In this document: positions 23,301-29,526 of the stretch, in pieces
Numbering within the stretch: the first letter of the stretch is position 1
Layout: the number at the start of each line of letters is the position of its first letter
Virus record (IMG/VR): IMGVR_UViG_3300009285_004675
Coordinates: 1-35,751 of that record
Source of the DNA: a virus
Strand: one strand, 5' to 3'
Length of the DNA: 35,751 nucleotides
The notes under the pieces: generated by a model
The model's input: the letters and a program-made list of their open reading frames with translations, nothing else
What the model was told of the DNA's origin: nothing
Databases searched by the model: none
Made by a program: the position numbers and the translations under genes

Positions 23301-23322
23301 GGGACAATCGTTCGGAGGATAG
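17365..23322 (+). CDS. giant virion protein, 1985 aa (internal-virion or polyvalent-type)
   Basis: The largest gene of the window, between portal and scaffold. Residues about 172-225 hold LELIFDPLNLIGWGIG and a hydrophobic stretch with LLRPLIWPLFAI, a motif I associate with large internal virion and polyvalent phage proteins. Residues about 790-1195 are highly charged and mostly coiled-coil. Residues about 1269-1322 resemble a winged helix (LVKLVQDGYLDNP ... ITEKGREVLEA). Residues about 1413-1452 carry RLMPFWMYESRRWPRL, also a motif of that class. A proline-rich end follows. No peptidase or lytic motif (HExxH, SLT-type E..S) was seen. It is probably packed in the head or ejected with DNA. SD GGGAG precedes the ATG. 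Confidence 0.8.
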   Translation: MADPIDIFAEQYGGMDEREKDEFAQWFSDWAISNKGLSGAIPLLTRAGDLVGRDLTSALFQSPNVSPLPPEEIEGRITEAEKSSPWYRRGIQGLGAAYNVWENVFKTGGSIGLLAAAKLVPGQQEIEQRLELELRSNLSLNSQSSYWEKLKAHKDALRDAYDKTDTPWGVKGALELIFDPLNLIGWGIGAKLLARAPKLLRPLIWPLFAIDEAPAKIIGTFFNVAKAPITGISIGERKIPGVLSSALKPHWTTEIKHLQSEIRSRFTSEFGADAITHGTSRMTKEFLSSWNQYPHDTDPYSIRSVMDWVSERIMGVGPGETPKPAGIAAWEEKIKIWGEMEPGKFADMLSEFVAGLERATVMRGGKKFAGEVLEGTMRQRRAARIQTLAQRLRLQEEQAAKIGQSLDNIIYKVIDRGYLKKFEPLIIRPWATAHLAFAGFFPMNILEDIVSATVGMSGIGLRGWTDAEFKSSFSHLIGGATPPLHMWGAENATKSTWDLAMGVFKQDKKTPIDKIAYLMGGVFVEASGKGGMALRKNAWVKDYWEELPKVLRELGVPNSELKALKEVVQSELPESLGHLREEVAQRVWAVIQSGDPRAVETLRNTITATSMMKKFQMDAVRELNHIPTQALHILRKAIQEEGINRDNLPRILNEIREGLMDWHKFTPEGLKAGVGNLVRVLASKPPDSQANAMNSLRMIQHAWDTVSELPREINAHYRILADATGSPSEKQKLWETARKIVDEDLGEIRESLNKAMKGSRAGIKAHISKDETISRTVDEIFDGYKGISDNLQSTWEEYRRFLTDRFDSVPPAERDSAFWQEIRQYGDEIWSRERRTRGDLADKARTGWNHLFVNTPKSLARRDKELYKYGLNSTLGNVEARLEDIAHDIRVFESTFNELPEIAKVSRLKEIEELKLTILKLNKERSDLMRKLESFGKPSRPAIPERIREYDDAIRHLRGEVDLARKGDSPVLAKVEEQLQATIAERENILADYVPSYMRKEYDALIARRTAAEAAVGRVETEAPRPPGSGLSPKKRALREQWFNSEKGTRYQELKELGTFRRPREEAELEALGEELRNLGLTPAEIQKGKLLDKLEAKAEKLGDQVDNIDQAILDSEAADTTALEAKKAKLEEALTAINSEIRKLEPPAEVVPAVEADRILAQRELNRARAALGRFQRRVERNEAVSEADNLTGITSVLRAKLSHKFDTLPGTTDDLTASLQRLADIGDEDAVEFLARTTDDTAREAIEQLYTSIAETVSRPPLEARVMATLQKAQIQGDMYPDATLVKLVQDGYLDNPTRLRSGQWRVEITEKGREVLEAAPLPEADVNAILSEIPDVPFRTVIDTLMADVDNGMNRLIQIADDPPMSLVQEREVGGYINKVAKYLDGRTELKSRLNEAGQITGKRVNDRYSKFFVNYDNRSSLDFVMQRLMPFWMYESRRWPRLMAMAAKRPALARQFTATVTDWDYGYVPTPWGFEFNPFKGTIVGGLRRTLMRDFPELHPGWRGNIENVLDDWMGRGGFYLAPPFTAAMNIAMGEPAAITPPPISGIIHGLAATGLDLPWPLSQFAFDSRYSNFIIDQVIADKYGKDPKEIRRLAETGTDEGIEMFDLARREAALRMIVMNQASVLRFRPESKRQYIKDSRDAIEQYLGISKDDQDDLRKLAIPIDTVIPVSRFQRKLMKEAVPNYEAWSGSSLSLRPKIEQDALRKVDAFWSEMEREQEKYEKSIDDLNRRFYAGFTVGPAVREEITQLQRARSAVFERLQQLPEFDGVPLTTEQQAEWRKRFGSPPPIVHPLDMLLERYYSVSPDMFTDPVSSETRWHEFFEVRDKVLRDEGGTTEALARQALRVSRTPMEQELEAATPLIRQYYAIRDIVMEQLEQTNPNLYAGYRAYKQIQGLIQITTDPAGVKELEKQAKNLLAHNPELALIEGKVGREREKMRKENPEMEYVYQRWLSRPTGLPTPISPRRLPRLPTLGGQSFGG

Positions 23323-23330
23323 TATATAAT
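23301..23330 (+). promoter_or_regulatory. possible promoter before scaffold and capsid genes
   Basis: GGGACA (4 of 6 to the -35 consensus) is followed by 18 bp and a perfect TATAAT (23325-23330), overlapping the end of the giant gene. It could add transcripts for the abundant scaffold and capsid proteins. The -35 is weak. Confidence 0.38.
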
Positions 23331-23347
23331 ACAAGGTGGAGGAATAC

Positions 23348-24004
23348 ATGGCTGACGACATCACTGGTGGAACGCAGCCTGGGGGAAACCCTGGGCAAAC
23401 TGGGGTAGCCCCAGAACCTGAACAAAAGAATATAGAAGCGGAGTTTCAGAAGCGGATTGAGGATGCGGAGAAGCGGGGGCGGGAGGTCGGACGCACTGAA
23501 TCCTATCGCCACTTTCAGTCGATAGCTGACAAGCAGATTGCAGAGGTGAAGGAACAGGCGAAGAAAGAAGTCATCTCTGAAATGAAGCGAGAGCAGCTTA
23601 AATCGCTCGACCCGGATGAACGTTATAAGGCTATGGTTGAGGAGGTTTATAACAAGATGTTCGAGGGGACTACTACTGTTCCTGAGAAACTTGTCACCCC
23701 TTCACCCGAAACCAACGTATCTGTTGACGATGGCGTGGAAGAGGCACGCAAGAAGATTTCTGCTACCCTCGAAAAGAGGGGGATTGACACCTCTAAGATA
23801 AATTGGGGAGACGGACTTGACCCCGGTGAGGCTATCGGAGTTTTTATTGACTCTATAACCTCCCAGAAGCGAGAAACCAAACCCCAGGAGGAACCTCTGA
23901 TGGACACATCCCGTAGTGCTTCTGGGGTGATGGACATACTCAAAGCCGACCCTGTGGATATTATAAGACGTGGGGCTGGCCGGGTAAGAGGCACATTTAA
24001 TTAG
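23348..24004 (+). CDS. scaffolding-like protein
   Basis: 218 residues from ATG 23348, which has GGAGG six bases upstream (a start at 23336 lacks that). The sequence is charged and helical with a Gly/Pro/Gln-rich head, a long coiled region (FQKRIEDAEKRGREVGRTES), and an Asp/Lys-rich tail ending in RRGAGRVRG. It sits just before the capsid gene. These are the usual features of phage scaffolds, which guide capsid assembly and are then lost. Confidence 0.72.
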   Translation: MADDITGGTQPGGNPGQTGVAPEPEQKNIEAEFQKRIEDAEKRGREVGRTESYRHFQSIADKQIAEVKEQAKKEVISEMKREQLKSLDPDERYKAMVEEVYNKMFEGTTTVPEKLVTPSPETNVSVDDGVEEARKKISATLEKRGIDTSKINWGDGLDPGEAIGVFIDSITSQKRETKPQEEPLMDTSRSASGVMDILKADPVDIIRRGAGRVRGTFN

Positions 24005-24015
24005 GAGGAAATGAA

Positions 24016-24963
24016 ATGTCTATGACCCTGCTTGACCAGGCAAGGGGCATGAAAGACCAGGTGATGGCAGGCATTGTCCTGCAATTCGCCCGTGAGGGTA
24101 TGGTTTTTCAGAAACTGGGGTTTATGTCTGTCGATGCCCTGACCCTAAAAACCTGGCAGTTGGAGAGTGTCACCGATGCCGTATACCGGACAATCGGCAA
24201 CACATACTCTGAAACCAAGGATACCTTCACCGAGAAATTCGAAGGCATATACCTTCTGGGAGGTAAGATTGATATTGACCGGGCACTGCGTCTCCCCGGC
24301 CAGAAAGAGATTGACGCATACGCCGAGAACCTACTGTTGCAGAGTAAAAGGTTCATGTATGGGTTCATGGACACTTTCGTCAATGGCGACCGGAGCGTAA
24401 ACCCCGACCGGTTTGACGGAATTAAGGTTCGTGTTACTGCTGTCGGTGGAAACCAGGTAGTTACCGCAGCCACCAACGGCCTGGACGTGTCTGCTTCTGC
24501 TGCTAACCAGCACACCTTCCTTGACAAGGTGAACCAGTGTATCTTCGACACGGGAATGGACTCTAAGCCCGACTTCATCGTAACCTCCCGGCAGGGCTAT
24601 CTTACCCTACAGAGTGTGGCCCGTCGGCTTGGACTTCTGGATATTACCAAGGACGCCTTTGACCGGCAGATATTCGCTTATTCGGGTATCCCCATTCTGG
24701 ATGTAGGGACAAAGGGAGACCAGAGCACCCAGATAATCACGAACACCGAGACTGTGGGCACCTCAAGTGCCACTACGAGCTTCTACTTTATAAGGCTCGG
24801 AAAACAGTATCTCACTGGTATCCAGATGCACGAACCCCGGCGCATCTTCGATGACATCACCGATGATGGTGTCACACACCGAGTAGTATTTGAATGGCCC
24901 GTTGGGTTGGCGACCTTCCACAACAAGAGCATCGTCCACCTTAAGGGCGTAATTCCCATATAG
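24016..24963 (+). CDS. major capsid protein (HK97-fold, inferred)
   Basis: 315 residues behind a strong AGGAGG. The order of segments fits an HK97-type coat: an N-terminal helix region, KFEGIYLLGGKIDIDRAL (about 77-94) as an E-loop-like strand, FMDTFVNGD (about 117-125) as the spine-helix end, DFIVTSRQGYLTLQSVARR (about 184-202) as A-domain helix, then YSGIPILDVG and strands near the C-terminus. Position after a scaffold and before decoration-like proteins supports this. Exact lineage is not recognised. Confidence 0.78.
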   Translation: MSMTLLDQARGMKDQVMAGIVLQFAREGMVFQKLGFMSVDALTLKTWQLESVTDAVYRTIGNTYSETKDTFTEKFEGIYLLGGKIDIDRALRLPGQKEIDAYAENLLLQSKRFMYGFMDTFVNGDRSVNPDRFDGIKVRVTAVGGNQVVTAATNGLDVSASAANQHTFLDKVNQCIFDTGMDSKPDFIVTSRQGYLTLQSVARRLGLLDITKDAFDRQIFAYSGIPILDVGTKGDQSTQIITNTETVGTSSATTSFYFIRLGKQYLTGIQMHEPRRIFDDITDDGVTHRVVFEWPVGLATFHNKSIVHLKGVIPI

Positions 24964-24983
24964 TTTGAAAAAGGAGGAAATAA

Positions 24984-25370
24984 ATGCCAGGCCCCAGAGA
25001 TAATGCACTGGTTCTCCGTGACGGTTCGAGTGACCTGACCGCTACCGAGACCCTTACCCTGACCATGACGGGGGGACACCCCAAGGATAGGATGTTGGCG
25101 GTAAACGTCATCGTGCCCTCCCAGTCTGGAACCTCGCCGACCCTTACGGTAACGGCGAAGTTTACCGACACCAATAAGAAGATAGAGGTCACTCACACCG
25201 ACGCTCTAAGTGACGCCAGCACCTATCCCAAGCGTCTGATTATACCTCTACCCCCCACTACGGCGGCCTCGCTGAGCGTTGTGCTGACGGTTGGTGGGAC
25301 TTCACCCGACTTCGGTGCTGTGCAGGTGTGGCTTGAATTGGCGGAGTATGCCTCCGTGAGTGCGGCGTAG
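24984..25370 (+). CDS. putative capsid decoration protein, 128 aa
   Basis: A beta-rich protein of alternating Thr, Val and Leu (ETLTLTMTGG, SPTLTVTAKF, SLSVVLTVGG) consistent with a single Ig-like or jelly-roll sandwich. AAGGAGG precedes the ATG. Its place right after the capsid gene suggests decoration or head completion; I recognise no family. Confidence 0.62.
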   Translation: MPGPRDNALVLRDGSSDLTATETLTLTMTGGHPKDRMLAVNVIVPSQSGTSPTLTVTAKFTDTNKKIEVTHTDALSDASTYPKRLIIPLPPTTAASLSVVLTVGGTSPDFGAVQVWLELAEYASVSAA

Positions 25371-25382
25371 GAAAGGAGCGAA

Positions 25383-26060
25383 ATGGCAGTATCAGGAATC
25401 CCCGGAACCCTCGCCCTCTCTGATGTGACCCCCGGCACCGTAGCCGCCGAGAAGGTTATAATCCCCGACAAGAATAAGGGTATCGACCTTATCTACGGAA
25501 AGTCTGGGTCACACCTCGTAATCAGCACCAACCCGACAAGCTCGGATGACAAGAACGTCCGAATAGGTAGCCGTAATATTGTTCAAACCTCCGGCTCCCA
25601 TAGTGCCGCTCAGATTAAGCCCAACCAGTCAGTAACCGGCACGGCCAGCGTAGTTGGCTTGGAGGTATCCCCCCGCTTCGCCGCCGGTATAGCGGGTGCA
25701 GACCTTGTGGCTATTAAAGCTGACCCCCTACTTAAGGCCGGCACAGGAAATCTTAGCGGCAAGGTGGCTGCGGTAGAAGCCAACATTGACTTTGGCACCT
25801 CCGGCACCCGCACCATCACAGGCGATGTGTCCGCTTTCGAATCATTCCTCGCTATCCCCAGCACCTACACCTATAGTGGGGACATCTCATTCCTACGGGT
25901 GCGGGCGGTCAACATTAAGGCTTGGGGACAATTCCTTAACCTCGATGATACTGCTACGGGAGTAGACACCGCCTCTGACCCCAGTGCCGCTACTCAGGAT
26001 AGGTGGCTAAAGGTCATGGTTGGTAGCACTCAATACTACCTGCGTATGTATACCGCATAG
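25383..26060 (+). CDS. beta-rich virion protein, 225 aa
   Basis: Repetitive short strands and turns (GSHLVISTNPTSSDD, VRIGSRNIVQTSG, GTASVVGLEVSP, SGTRTITGDVSAFES) suggest a beta-solenoid or sandwich surface protein, perhaps a head fibre. AAAGGAGC precedes the ATG. A strong hairpin follows the gene. No family recognised. Confidence 0.62.
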   Translation: MAVSGIPGTLALSDVTPGTVAAEKVIIPDKNKGIDLIYGKSGSHLVISTNPTSSDDKNVRIGSRNIVQTSGSHSAAQIKPNQSVTGTASVVGLEVSPRFAAGIAGADLVAIKADPLLKAGTGNLSGKVAAVEANIDFGTSGTRTITGDVSAFESFLAIPSTYTYSGDISFLRVRAVNIKAWGQFLNLDDTATGVDTASDPSAATQDRWLKVMVGSTQYYLRMYTA

Positions 26061-26074
26061 TAACCAAAGGCTTC

Positions 26075-26101
26075 TGGGGGTTGTGCCTTAAACAGCCCCC
26101 A
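26075..26101 (+). terminator. strong stem-loop between capsid and tail cassettes
   Basis: TGGGGGTTGT pairs with ACAGCCCCCA (ten pairs, one G-U) around a seven-base loop. No T tract follows (ATATAAGG), so it may act as an RNA-stabilising or partial-termination structure that sets capsid message levels rather than a full terminator. Confidence 0.45.
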
Positions 26102-26115
26102 ATATAAGGAGGAAC

Positions 26116-26292
26116 ATGATAAGCAAAGAGCTTGTCCAAGGCAGAATCCATACCCTAAAACAGCAACAGGCAGATAGTCTCGCCAACTATCATGCAGTCA
26201 CTGGCGCAATCCAGGACTGTGAGTATTGGCTATTCGTAATTAGTGAGGGAAAAGATGATAACCCAGATTCTACTGGCGATGACAAAGTATAG
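26116..26292 (+). CDS. small helical phage protein, 58 aa
   Basis: Behind AAGGAGG (ATG 26116). The product begins MISKELVQGRIHTLKQQQAD and continues AVTGAIQDCEYWL, a helix ending in a Cys-Glu-Tyr-Trp-Leu cap that I have seen in many small uncharacterised phage proteins. Helical throughout. It overlaps the next gene by 38 bases. Function unknown. Confidence 0.68.
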   Translation: MISKELVQGRIHTLKQQQADSLANYHAVTGAIQDCEYWLFVISEGKDDNPDSTGDDKV

Positions 26293-26542
26293 TCCATCAC
26301 TTACCCCCGCAGAAGTAGCAGCCCAAACCATCGCCGAGGAAACGTTCACCGTAACCGGCCTCAAGACTACCGATGTAGTAATCATAAACGGCCCGGCAGA
26401 TTCCGGCTCAGTGGGTATTGTGGGTGCCCGTGTCACCGCAGCCGATACCCTTGGCATCCGGTTCACCAACCCTACTGCTGGTGCCCTGACTCCCACCGCC
26501 GGCACATACGTAGTCTACGCTCTGGGGGCACTTAATGGCTAA
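26255..26542 (+). CDS. small beta-rich virion protein, 95 aa
   Basis: Start set at ATG 26255 by GAGGGA upstream. After a short N-terminal helix the sequence is a series of strands (ETFTVTGLKTTDVVIING, GIRFTNPTAG, GTYVVYALGAL), the pattern of small virion domains common next to capsid genes in environmental phages. No name assigned. Confidence 0.65.
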   Translation: MITQILLAMTKYSPSLTPAEVAAQTIAEETFTVTGLKTTDVVIINGPADSGSVGIVGARVTAADTLGIRFTNPTAGALTPTAGTYVVYALGALNG

Positions 26543-26777
26543 GGTTACAACAAAAGAGCGGAAGTCCCTACCCCGTGGGGACTTTGCACTTTCCCCCGGT
26601 ATGGAAGAGAAGCGCCGGGGAATAGCCGGGCGTTACCCCATCCATGACGAAGCCCATGCCCGCAACGCCCTGGCCCGTGTATCACAGTTTGGCACCACCG
26701 ATGAGAAAGCAAAAGTGCGTGCGGCTGTGAAGCGGGAATTCCCCGACATAGAACAAAAGCGCACAAGAGGTAAATAA
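26535..26777 (+). CDS. DUF6582-like small protein, 80 aa
   Basis: Contains LPRGDFALSP, RRGIAGRYPIHDEAHARN and ALARVSQFGTTDEKAKV followed by KREFPDI. This order (LPxxxFAxP, YPIxDxxHARNALARVxQxGT, FPxI) is a small phage protein type that I remember as DUF6582. Role unknown. It overlaps the preceding gene by 8 bases. Confidence 0.65.
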   Translation: MAKVTTKERKSLPRGDFALSPGMEEKRRGIAGRYPIHDEAHARNALARVSQFGTTDEKAKVRAAVKREFPDIEQKRTRGK

Positions 26778-26778
26778 T

Positions 26779-26976
26779 ATGGCACGACATATAGACCACT
26801 ACAATGGCCCTGACAAAAACGAAATGCGCCGGATGCAGGCCGAGAGTATGGCTACCGACGCAATCCGTGGCTCCTCCATACACAAGTCAATGGCCGGAAT
26901 GGCCGAGAAGATGATGAAGGACATGGAAAAGGCCATGCAGTCTGAGCTAAAAGAAAGGCAAAAACGGGGGCGCTGA
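26779..26976 (+). CDS. hypothetical charged protein, 65 aa
   Basis: Met- and Lys-rich amphipathic helices (SMAGMAEKMMKDMEKAMQSE) with a basic end. No family recognised. It lies one base after the previous stop and overlaps the next ATG by one base (TGATG). Confidence 0.62.
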   Translation: MARHIDHYNGPDKNEMRRMQAESMATDAIRGSSIHKSMAGMAEKMMKDMEKAMQSELKERQKRGR

Positions 26977-28628
26977 TGCCCCAACCCGATAACCGATACA
27001 ACATCAAGGTTCCAGGAAGACTAACCTTCCTCTCCCGGCATCCGTCTGCCCTTAGCCCTGACCCCGACTGGGCACAGGTCGTAATTGTCGCCCAATCCGG
27101 CGGCGATTTCACTACTATCCAGGCCGCCATAGACTCCATCACCGACCAGTCCTCTACCAAACGCTATACCGTCCTCGTTATGCCCGGTATCTACGATGAG
27201 GCCGTAGCCATGAAATCCTATGTAGATGTCGTAGGAATTGATAGAAAATCAGTGCAGATTGCGGGTGATGGTTTATCAATAACTGTTACTGGAGATGACG
27301 ATTGTCTATTGACTAACCTCACCATCAACCCTACAGACGTAACGTTTTCTCCCCTATCAAATGCCTCTGGAAATAACGATTTCCATGTTGAGGGTGTAGA
27401 TATTTTGGGCAGTAATATATTATTTACAAGTGGTCGGATGATAGATGTCAATATAGAAGGGGCTACCAGCGGGGGGAGAAACATAATCAATATCGGGAGT
27501 AATGGGAGTAGTAACGTCCCCATATTCCACTATTGTAATTTCATACAAACCGGTGCAGCGTCAAACGGTGAGGCAGTTATGAAGTTGACAACCACCTCGT
27601 CATGGTCAGAGATATACCACTGTCTGCTCAAAAGCTCTGCGACAATTAACAACTCAGTTGTCCTTTTAACTGCTGCGCTCCCCACGAGACGGCAATTGAT
27701 GGTATTTAACTCTACACTTCTTTCATCTATGAACCATAATGATGCTCTCAATAATAGACAAAATATCATATTCCACAGCGTAGGAGAATTCTATGGGTGT
27801 GAGTTTATAGGGTATGCTCTGGGACAAGCCGTAACGCCGGCTATAGTCGGTAGTGTAGGTAACGGCGGGGCCTACTTCCACGGATGCGACTTTAGAGGTG
27901 CAACACCACTCACTATCTGTAGTGGTGGTATCTTCATGCGTAACTGTGCAATGGATATACCTATCTTTGTCCAACTTAAAGAGACTTCTGGATTCTACAA
28001 CTGTAGTGGAGTTACAGTAGATAGCCTCAACGCCTCCGGCTCAAAGACGCTGGATATAGTTGAGGTGGGTAGAGTAGCCGGTAATTGGACATATACAGCA
28101 GGGACATGGAGTATACGACTTGACAGCAATGGATACAGTAAAAGCTGGGGCCTAAAAGGTTCTGCCAATCAAACCTTTCTTGGTAGTGATGTTAAGGAGA
28201 TGTTCATTCCCCCCTCCGCCCTGGGCACCGGACTTCATACCCTATTGGGAAATCACTCGGTTATGAGGCTTCAAACAGGTGGGACTGTGGGGTTTGAGAT
28301 ACCAGTAGAAAGCCAAGTGATAGAAATACTGGATGTAGAGTTTGTATTTACCCCAGACGCTACTGGCACTTTTAATTGGTCAATCGAAACCGACGGCGGT
28401 AAGGCAACAGAGTCCAGAGCCGCACATATTGACTCTGATAGTGGAGCCGGTGAATCAGGGACAGCAGACCGGTTAGACAGAGTCTCCTGCATAGATGCCT
28501 TTGACCTATTTGAGGATGACGATTTCATAGGTGCGGTTCTCACCGTAGATACATTTACTACAATCACCATAGTAAATATACTCGGCATAGTTGTAACCTA
28601 CATAGGAAACAAGTGGAATAGTGCTTAA
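26976..28628 (+). CDS. beta-helix tailspike-like protein
   Basis: 550 residues. Residues about 37-85 (IVAQSGGDFTTIQAAIDSI ... YTVLVMPGIYDE) are the entry motif of pectate-lyase-like right-handed beta-helices. The following 300 residues are short Asn/Ser/Gly-rich coils such as CLLTNLTIN and FHYCNFIQTG. A distinct C-terminal sandwich begins about residue 405 (FIPPSALGTGLHTLLG). This is the usual build of receptor-binding tailspikes, which may also degrade surface polysaccharide; no catalytic residues are assigned. From about 27235 to 28190 the DNA is clearly richer in A and T than its surroundings, suggesting an exchanged receptor domain. Confidence 0.78.
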   Translation: MPQPDNRYNIKVPGRLTFLSRHPSALSPDPDWAQVVIVAQSGGDFTTIQAAIDSITDQSSTKRYTVLVMPGIYDEAVAMKSYVDVVGIDRKSVQIAGDGLSITVTGDDDCLLTNLTINPTDVTFSPLSNASGNNDFHVEGVDILGSNILFTSGRMIDVNIEGATSGGRNIINIGSNGSSNVPIFHYCNFIQTGAASNGEAVMKLTTTSSWSEIYHCLLKSSATINNSVVLLTAALPTRRQLMVFNSTLLSSMNHNDALNNRQNIIFHSVGEFYGCEFIGYALGQAVTPAIVGSVGNGGAYFHGCDFRGATPLTICSGGIFMRNCAMDIPIFVQLKETSGFYNCSGVTVDSLNASGSKTLDIVEVGRVAGNWTYTAGTWSIRLDSNGYSKSWGLKGSANQTFLGSDVKEMFIPPSALGTGLHTLLGNHSVMRLQTGGTVGFEIPVESQVIEILDVEFVFTPDATGTFNWSIETDGGKATESRAAHIDSDSGAGESGTADRLDRVSCIDAFDLFEDDDFIGAVLTVDTFTTITIVNILGIVVTYIGNKWNSA

Positions 28629-28674
28629 ATATGACAGGACTAACTGGCTCGAATTGTAGTATAATGAAAGTATA

Positions 28675-29526
28675 ATGGCAACAGCACAGCAGGCCAGAGC
28701 GCAACTGAGCAAAGACCTTGGAGACTATTTTGCCAGTATTACCACGTCGGCTGCGGGGGGAGCCACTACGCTCGTTGATACCCGTCTCACCGATGAGGAT
28801 GATGATGAATTTGTCACGAAACGGGCCACCTTGTGGATTCTGGGGGGACAGACCGGAGGCCCTACCAGTGACGAGGAGCGGGGACTATCATCCAAGTCCG
28901 GGGCCACCGCCACCATGAAGCGTGGTTGGTCTGTCACAGTCCAGGGCAGTGTAAACTACGAGGCGCACAGGCTATTCACCGCCGAGGAGAAAGACCGGGC
29001 CATAACCGATGCCCTGAACCACATCACCGGGGTTATCCTTTTCGAGCGTCTCACTTCCACAGTAACCACTGTCGCTGACCAATACGATTACGACATATCC
29101 TCTAAGGGCTACTACCGTAATACCCCCCGCCAAGTCCATCTCGTCGATGCTGATGACTCGGAGATTACAGAACCCCTCTACGATTGGGAAATCCTCAATG
29201 GGACGACCCTACACCTGAACACCAAGATTGTAGCGGATAAGACTCTCCGTATGTTTGGTCATAAAGCATCCACCCTCACCAACCTCACTGACGGCAGTGG
29301 CCGATTACTCATACTCACCGCTTATGCCGCCACTATCTTGATTAACCAGGCTATTATGTCGTCTCCCCTCCAACAGGTAGGGAGATGGCAAACCGCCCTA
29401 CAATCAATGCAGGCAAGGTATATCGAACGCCTGACCCGGTTCATGGAGATAGGCTATGCTCAGCACGTCTATAGCGATGCCCTACACCGCAAAACCACCG
29501 GCGATATACACTGGAATGTGGTCTAA
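28675..29526 (+). CDS. putative head-tail connector or adaptor
   Basis: 283 residues; helices near the N- and C-termini and a beta-rich centre (ATMKRGWSVTVQG, RQVHLVDADDSE, DKTLRMFGHK). The order of N-terminal helix, beta barrel and helical end (ILTAYAATILINQAIM, LQSMQARYIERLTRF) recalls connector proteins that join portal to tail, and it stands between spike and tail genes. ATG 28675 has no SD but a TATAAT lies nine bases upstream. Function is inferred mostly from position. Confidence 0.5.
   Translation: MATAQQARAQLSKDLGDYFASITTSAAGGATTLVDTRLTDEDDDEFVTKRATLWILGGQTGGPTSDEERGLSSKSGATATMKRGWSVTVQGSVNYEAHRLFTAEEKDRAITDALNHITGVILFERLTSTVTTVADQYDYDISSKGYYRNTPRQVHLVDADDSEITEPLYDWEILNGTTLHLNTKIVADKTLRMFGHKASTLTNLTDGSGRLLILTAYAATILINQAIMSSPLQQVGRWQTALQSMQARYIERLTRFMEIGYAQHVYSDALHRKTTGDIHWNVV

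Noticed and set aside
28640-28665. GGCTCGAATTG as a tRNA T-arm remnant
   Set aside because: No acceptor or anticodon stems can be drawn around it.
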